Shown: piece after piece, positions 56,900 to 60,000 of the stretch
Layout: each line of letters begins with the position of its first letter
Position numbering within the stretch: position 1 is the stretch's first letter
Program-made: the position numbers and the translations under genes
Notes under the pieces: model-generated
What the model was told of the DNA's origin: nothing
Seen by the model: the letters and a program-made list of their open reading frames with translations, nothing else
Databases searched by the model: none
Origin: Symsagittifera roscoffensis
Lineage: Eukaryota > Xenacoelomorpha > Acoela > Convolutidae
Assembly: GCF_963678635.1 (NCBI RefSeq)
Contig: NC_087062.1
Location: 50,050,178 to 50,110,177 of the forward strand
Reading direction: 5' to 3'
Length of the DNA stretch: 60,000 nucleotides

Positions 56900-56920
56900 C
56901 TAGTCTTAGTGTAAGACTAG
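56900..56920 (+). other. CTAG hairpin with replaced loop
   Basis: CTAGTCTT, loop AGTGT, AAGACTAG: the loop is entirely different from the usual GTTCT while all eight pairs are kept, in an outer-family monomer with a decayed tRNA. Confidence 0.75.
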
Positions 56921-57104
56921 AGAGCTTATTTCGCGACTACACTTTATATACACAGACGTCAAGCCTATTTTTGACCGAGCAATGGCTTGAACTGATACGT
57001 TTTTTTTTGTTTTGAGCAAAAAAAACTATTCTAGTTGAAGCGAAGGAATTTTGCTTTATTTTTTATTGGTGCGATTCATTTTACCAATGATTGACTTCTG
57101 GTCT

Positions 57105-57185
57105 TATAGGTTGCCCGAGAGGTTGAGGCGTTGAAGTGCTATTCAAAATGTTTTGCGTTCGTGGGTCCGAATCCAATCTCTAGCA
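57105..57185 (+). pseudogene. Decayed tRNA-Ser remnant, right outer family
   Basis: A box TTGCCCGAGAGGTTGAGG and B box GGGTCCGAATCC are well kept although acceptor TATAGGT/CTCTAGC barely pairs. Hairpin TTGAA-GTGCTA-TTCAA. Confidence 0.78.
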
Positions 57186-57762
57186 ATAAGTTTTTAAAAA
57201 CGCCTGAACTGAGTTCGGTAAGCAGAAAAACTGATATTTACTTAATGTTGTTAATAACACACCAAAAAATTAGACAGATCAAAAAAATTTTGGAGAAAGA
57301 ATTGGCTCGCAAACCATTGAAGTTTGACTAAGCAGACTAGTCAAGCAACCAAACGTTGAAATATTTTAAGTTTAATCATGAAGAAAATCGGACGGCCAAT
57401 ATTATACGTTTTCTTTTGAAACGATTCAATGCATGGAGTTTTGAATAACTTAAGGTTACTTTTTTGATCGAGTTTTTCCACCAAAAATTATCGTTTTTCA
57501 ACGGAAGCAATGTTAAATTAGGCTTCCCCGATTTTTTTTGTTTCGCTTCTTTTGATAGATTAGTCCTGTTCTAAGACTAGAGTACTTTTTTCTTCGTTGT
57601 ACTTTCTATAAACAGACCTCAAGTCTATTTTTGACCGAAAAATGGCTTGATTTGATACGTTTTTTGGTTTCGAGCAAAAAATTTATTCTATTTGAAGCGA
57701 ATCAACTTTCCTTTAGATTTTTATTGGTTCGATTCATTTTATCAATGACTGACTTCTGGTGA

Positions 57763-57843
57763 TACAGGTTGCCCGAGATGTGAAGGAGTTGAAGTGCTTT
57801 TCAAAAGGCTCTGCGTGCGTAGGTTGGAAACCCATCCCTATCC
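57763..57843 (+). pseudogene. Decayed tRNA-Ser remnant, right outer family
   Basis: Hairpin TTGAA-GTGCTT-TTCAA is kept. The T loop reads TTGGAAA and the acceptor 3' strand CCCTATC. Confidence 0.76.
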
Positions 57844-58503
57844 AGTAATTTCCTAAAAACAACTGAACTGAATGTGGTAGGCACAAAAACTGATTTTCAC
57901 CTAATTTTGTTAATAAATCACCAAAAAATTTGTCAGATCACAAAAATTTGGACAAAGAATCGGCTCGCAAACCATTGAAGCTCGTCTAAGCTGACTAGTC
58001 AAGCAACCAAAATTTGAAAAAAAAAAATTAAGTTTGTTCATGAAGAAAATCGGATGGCCAATGTTATACGTTTTTTTTTCTTGAAACCATTCAAGGCATG
58101 GAGTTTTGAAAATTTTCAGGTTACTTTTTTAACCGAGTTGTTCCATAAAAAACTATCGTTTTTCATTGGAAGCAATTCAAAATTAGGTTTCCCTCATTTG
58201 TTGTTTTGATTTGTTTGATAGTTTCAAAGCTCTAACAGGTTGCTTAGAAAAACTTTTAGAAATTTTAGCGAAACGATTTGCTCTATAAAATGGTTTGCAC
58301 TAATCCTGTTCTACGACTAGAATGCTTATTTCGTCGTTATGTTTTCTAAACCCAGACGTCAAGTCTATTTTTGATCGAACAATGGCCTGATTTGATACTT
58401 TTTTTTCGTTTTGAGCAGAAGAACTATTCTATTTGAAGCGAAGCAACTTTGCTTTATTTTATTATTGGTTTGATTCATTTTACCAATGATTGACTTCTGA
58501 TCT

Positions 58504-58584
58504 TACAGGTTGCCCGAAAGTTGAAGGCGTTGAAGTGCTATTCAATATGTTCTGCGTGCGTGGGTTGGAAACCCATCCCTGTCC
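58504..58584 (+). pseudogene. Decayed tRNA-Ser remnant, last copy of the array
   Basis: TACAGGTTGCCCGAAAG start, TTGAA-GTGCTA-TTCAA hairpin and TTGGAAA T loop, as in the previous copy. The array ends about 185 bp beyond it. Confidence 0.78.
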
Positions 58585-58768
58585 AGTAATTTTTTAAAAA
58601 CACCTGAACTGAATTCGGTAGGCACAAAAACTGATGTTTACCTAATTTTACTAATAAATCACCAAAAAATTTGTCAGATCACAAAAATTTGGACAAAAAA
58701 TTGGCTCGCAAACCTTTGAAGCTCGTCTAAGCTGACTAGTCAAGCAACCAAACGTTGAAAAAAAAATG

Positions 58769-58830
58769 TTTAGTAATAGAAGAGTGAAGGAGAGTGGAGG
58801 GAGGGGGGGGGGGGGGGGGTGGTTGCTGAA
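58769..58830. repeat. Array end, purine-rich stretch and 17-G tract
   Basis: After the last array block the strand becomes purine-rich (GAAGAGTGAAGGAGAGTGG), followed by an uninterrupted run of 17 G at 58,803-58,819. This is an abrupt change of base composition at the array edge. Confidence 0.85.
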
Positions 58831-58940
58831 TGTATTAACATAGGCTATAGAGAATACGGTCACCAACCTATGTATTAAGATAGGGATTAGATTTCCCAAT
58901 ATATTAAGATAGGGAATTTAATTCCTATGTATTAAGATGG
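58831..58940. repeat. Short interspersed repeat of TGTATTAAGATAGG
   Basis: Four variants of the motif at about 58,831 (TGTATTAACATAGG), 58,871, 58,900 and 58,928, at spacings of about 27-40 bp and partly separated by GGGATT/AATTCC-type palindromic pieces. Confidence 0.6.
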
Positions 58941-60000
58941 TAAGGTTTCAGCTGGTAAGATTTAGAAAATTTTTGGCGGCCGAATTTTTTGAGCTCGAGT
59001 TTGCCGATACTTGCGTTTCTTAGCTAACTTGTACGATTTGTGATATGTAAGGTTTATTTTGTCTTAAAAAAATTCATTATGGTAAGTTTAAGAAGGTAAG
59101 TTTCAGAAAACTGTTTGAAAATTTTCTAAGTTTTACTTGCAATGACATTTTTATCTTGAAAAGAAAGTTTTATATTAAAAAATCTTTAATAAACTGAATG
59201 GTAGGTTTCAGATGGTAATTTTTGACAAGAATTAAGTTTTGATTTGTAGTATGGGATCATAAACCAAAATATCACAGAATATTTTTTTTTCTCGAAAGAA
59301 TCTTTTAAATTCTTATTTCATCCCATTTATATTGCCTCAGGTTATCTGGGGAAAAATGTCAAGAGGGGATTATCTTTGACAGGTTAAGTGTTCTACTCCA
59401 CGGGATATCAGGGGAATCTTGACAGCTCCTCACGGTTGATTACCTTTATATCCCACTTAATCTTTTATTCCCCAGGTTATCTTGAGAACGGATGACAGGT
59501 TCATTATACTTATTAATTTTATGAATTATTTTGTCTTTTTTCACATAGTTATCCCACAATCATATGACAGATGCATATTAGCAGTTCCCCACAGAGTTAA
59601 TGAAGCGTGAATCACTTTTCTGAGAGATTAAAATCTTAAATTTTTATAGAAAATTGAACTACATCCAATCAAAATTGCATGAAGTTTTCATTGGAACTAA
59701 AATAAAAATATGCAAAAAATTTTAAGTTTTGACCAATCAGATGTTTTTATCTAGTTCTTGTTTTTACCTCAACTAGTTATTTTTGTCTGTCATATTTCTT
59801 GCTACGATTAATTTCAGTTCTCTTCTATCACTTTGTCTTTAATCTTGAAAAAGTTCTGTGACGTTTCCAATATTGCCAAAAAAGTATCAGACAAAACACT
59901 AATTTGTCATTTGCTCTGCCACGGTAAAAGTTTACACTGAGAAAAACATAGTATCGAAGTTTTTTTGGGTCTGATTTTTTTGTATGATAATTTTTCTATC
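58941..60000. other. AT-rich non-array flank, no gene recognised
   Basis: Loose repeats of GGTAAGTTTCAG-like sequence occur at about 58,940-58,965, 59,080-59,110 and 59,198-59,220. CAGGTTATCTGGGG (about 59,339) and CAGGTTATCTTGAG (about 59,474) resemble each other. There is no tRNA, no long open frame and no clear exon. Confidence 0.6.

Larger units (their letters stand above)
42661..58768 (+). repeat. Right arm of the array, inverted orientation
   Basis: About 24 monomers of the same family with the tRNA-like element on the plus strand, except one flipped monomer at about 54.73-55.49 kb. The last recognisable array sequence is the CAAGCAACCAAACGTTGAAA block just before the G-tract. The subfamily order is approximately the mirror of the left arm. 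Confidence 0.96.
55489..58768 (+). repeat. Outer-type block, right end of array
   Basis: Five monomers with tRNA remnants starting TACAGGTTGCCCGAG-like, resembling the outer family at 1-10 kb (start TACAGGCTGG). They differ from the left outer copies by a reformed TTGAA/TTCAA anticodon hairpin with a 6-nt loop. The array stops after the last one. Confidence 0.85.

Noticed and set aside
1-58768. CRISPR-like or bacterial repeat array
   Set aside because: Repeats are about 0.7 kb, contain eukaryote-type tRNA genes with T-run ends, and have no short repeat/spacer pattern or cas genes.
1-58768. Autonomous transposon or tRNA-derived SINE family
   Set aside because: No target-site duplications, no poly-A or shared 3' LINE tail, no transposase or reverse transcriptase. 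The copies are strictly head to tail, so tandem satellite is the better description.
1-58768. Spliced-leader or U6 gene in the monomer body
   Set aside because: Looked for a leader exon, Sm site and U6-like core in the 400-bp body on both strands; nothing recognisable was found.
58651-58899. 82-codon frame with a proline run at the array edge
   Set aside because: The proline run is the translation of the 17-G tract; the rest is array and flank sequence.
59330-59620. Possible exon or structured RNA around CAGGTTATCTGGGG
   Set aside because: No sustained open frame, splice pattern or convincing stem beyond a few bases; two similar motifs alone are not enough.

Overview
The window is almost entirely one eukaryotic tandem array. 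Positions 1 to about 58,768 consist of roughly 88 copies of an AT-rich monomer, usually 0.62-0.75 kb. Each copy carries a tRNA-like element that can be aligned to an animal-type tRNA-Ser(GCT): 7-bp acceptor stem with discriminator G, D arm GCCGAGTGGTTAAGGC, anticodon loop CTGCTNA, long variable arm, and T arm. Internal Pol III A and B boxes are recognisable, and a T5-T6 run lies just beyond the 3' end. No protein-coding gene was found. The repeated open frames are by-products of repeated AT-rich sequence and are broken in many copies. The tRNA type and the AT-rich, repeat-only sequence suggest a metazoan nuclear genome (perhaps arthropod-like); I cannot name the species.

Layout. Monomers on the left (1-42,660) have the tRNA on the minus strand; those on the right (42,661-58,768) have it on the plus strand, apart from one flipped monomer at about 54.73-55.49 kb. 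Subfamilies are layered. An outer, tRNA-decayed family lies at 1-10.68 and 12.62-16.13 kb, and again at 55.49-58.77 kb. A middle A/B/C family lies at 10.68-12.62 and 16.13-30.2 kb, and again at about 51.9-54.7 kb. An inner G/H/F family lies at 30.2-42.66 kb, and again at 42.66-51.9 kb. The order is therefore roughly mirror-symmetric about an inversion at 42.66 kb, and monomers on both sides share the same rare deletion and fusion points. Several higher-order repeats are superimposed: 2.69 kb (four monomers, two copies), 5.46 kb, 2.54 kb (four copies), 2.16 kb (trimer), 0.73 kb (dimer) and 3.54 kb (right arm).

Of the 88 tRNA-like elements, 54 are full length (81-85 nt), 26 belong to the decayed outer family and 8 are fragments. 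Five copies (10,787; 16,241; 33,710; 35,137; 37,301) pair in every stem by eye. Most full-length copies have lost the purine at position 37, several have changed anticodons, and the outer family was amplified after its tRNA had already decayed. The tRNA moiety thus looks like a passenger or a Pol III/TFIIIC landing site rather than a set of decoding tRNAs. A second conserved element, a short hairpin about 175 bp upstream of each tRNA, shows paired substitutions. The array ends at about 58,768 beside a 17-G tract; the last 1.2 kb is AT-rich non-array sequence with a few short repeats and no recognisable gene.
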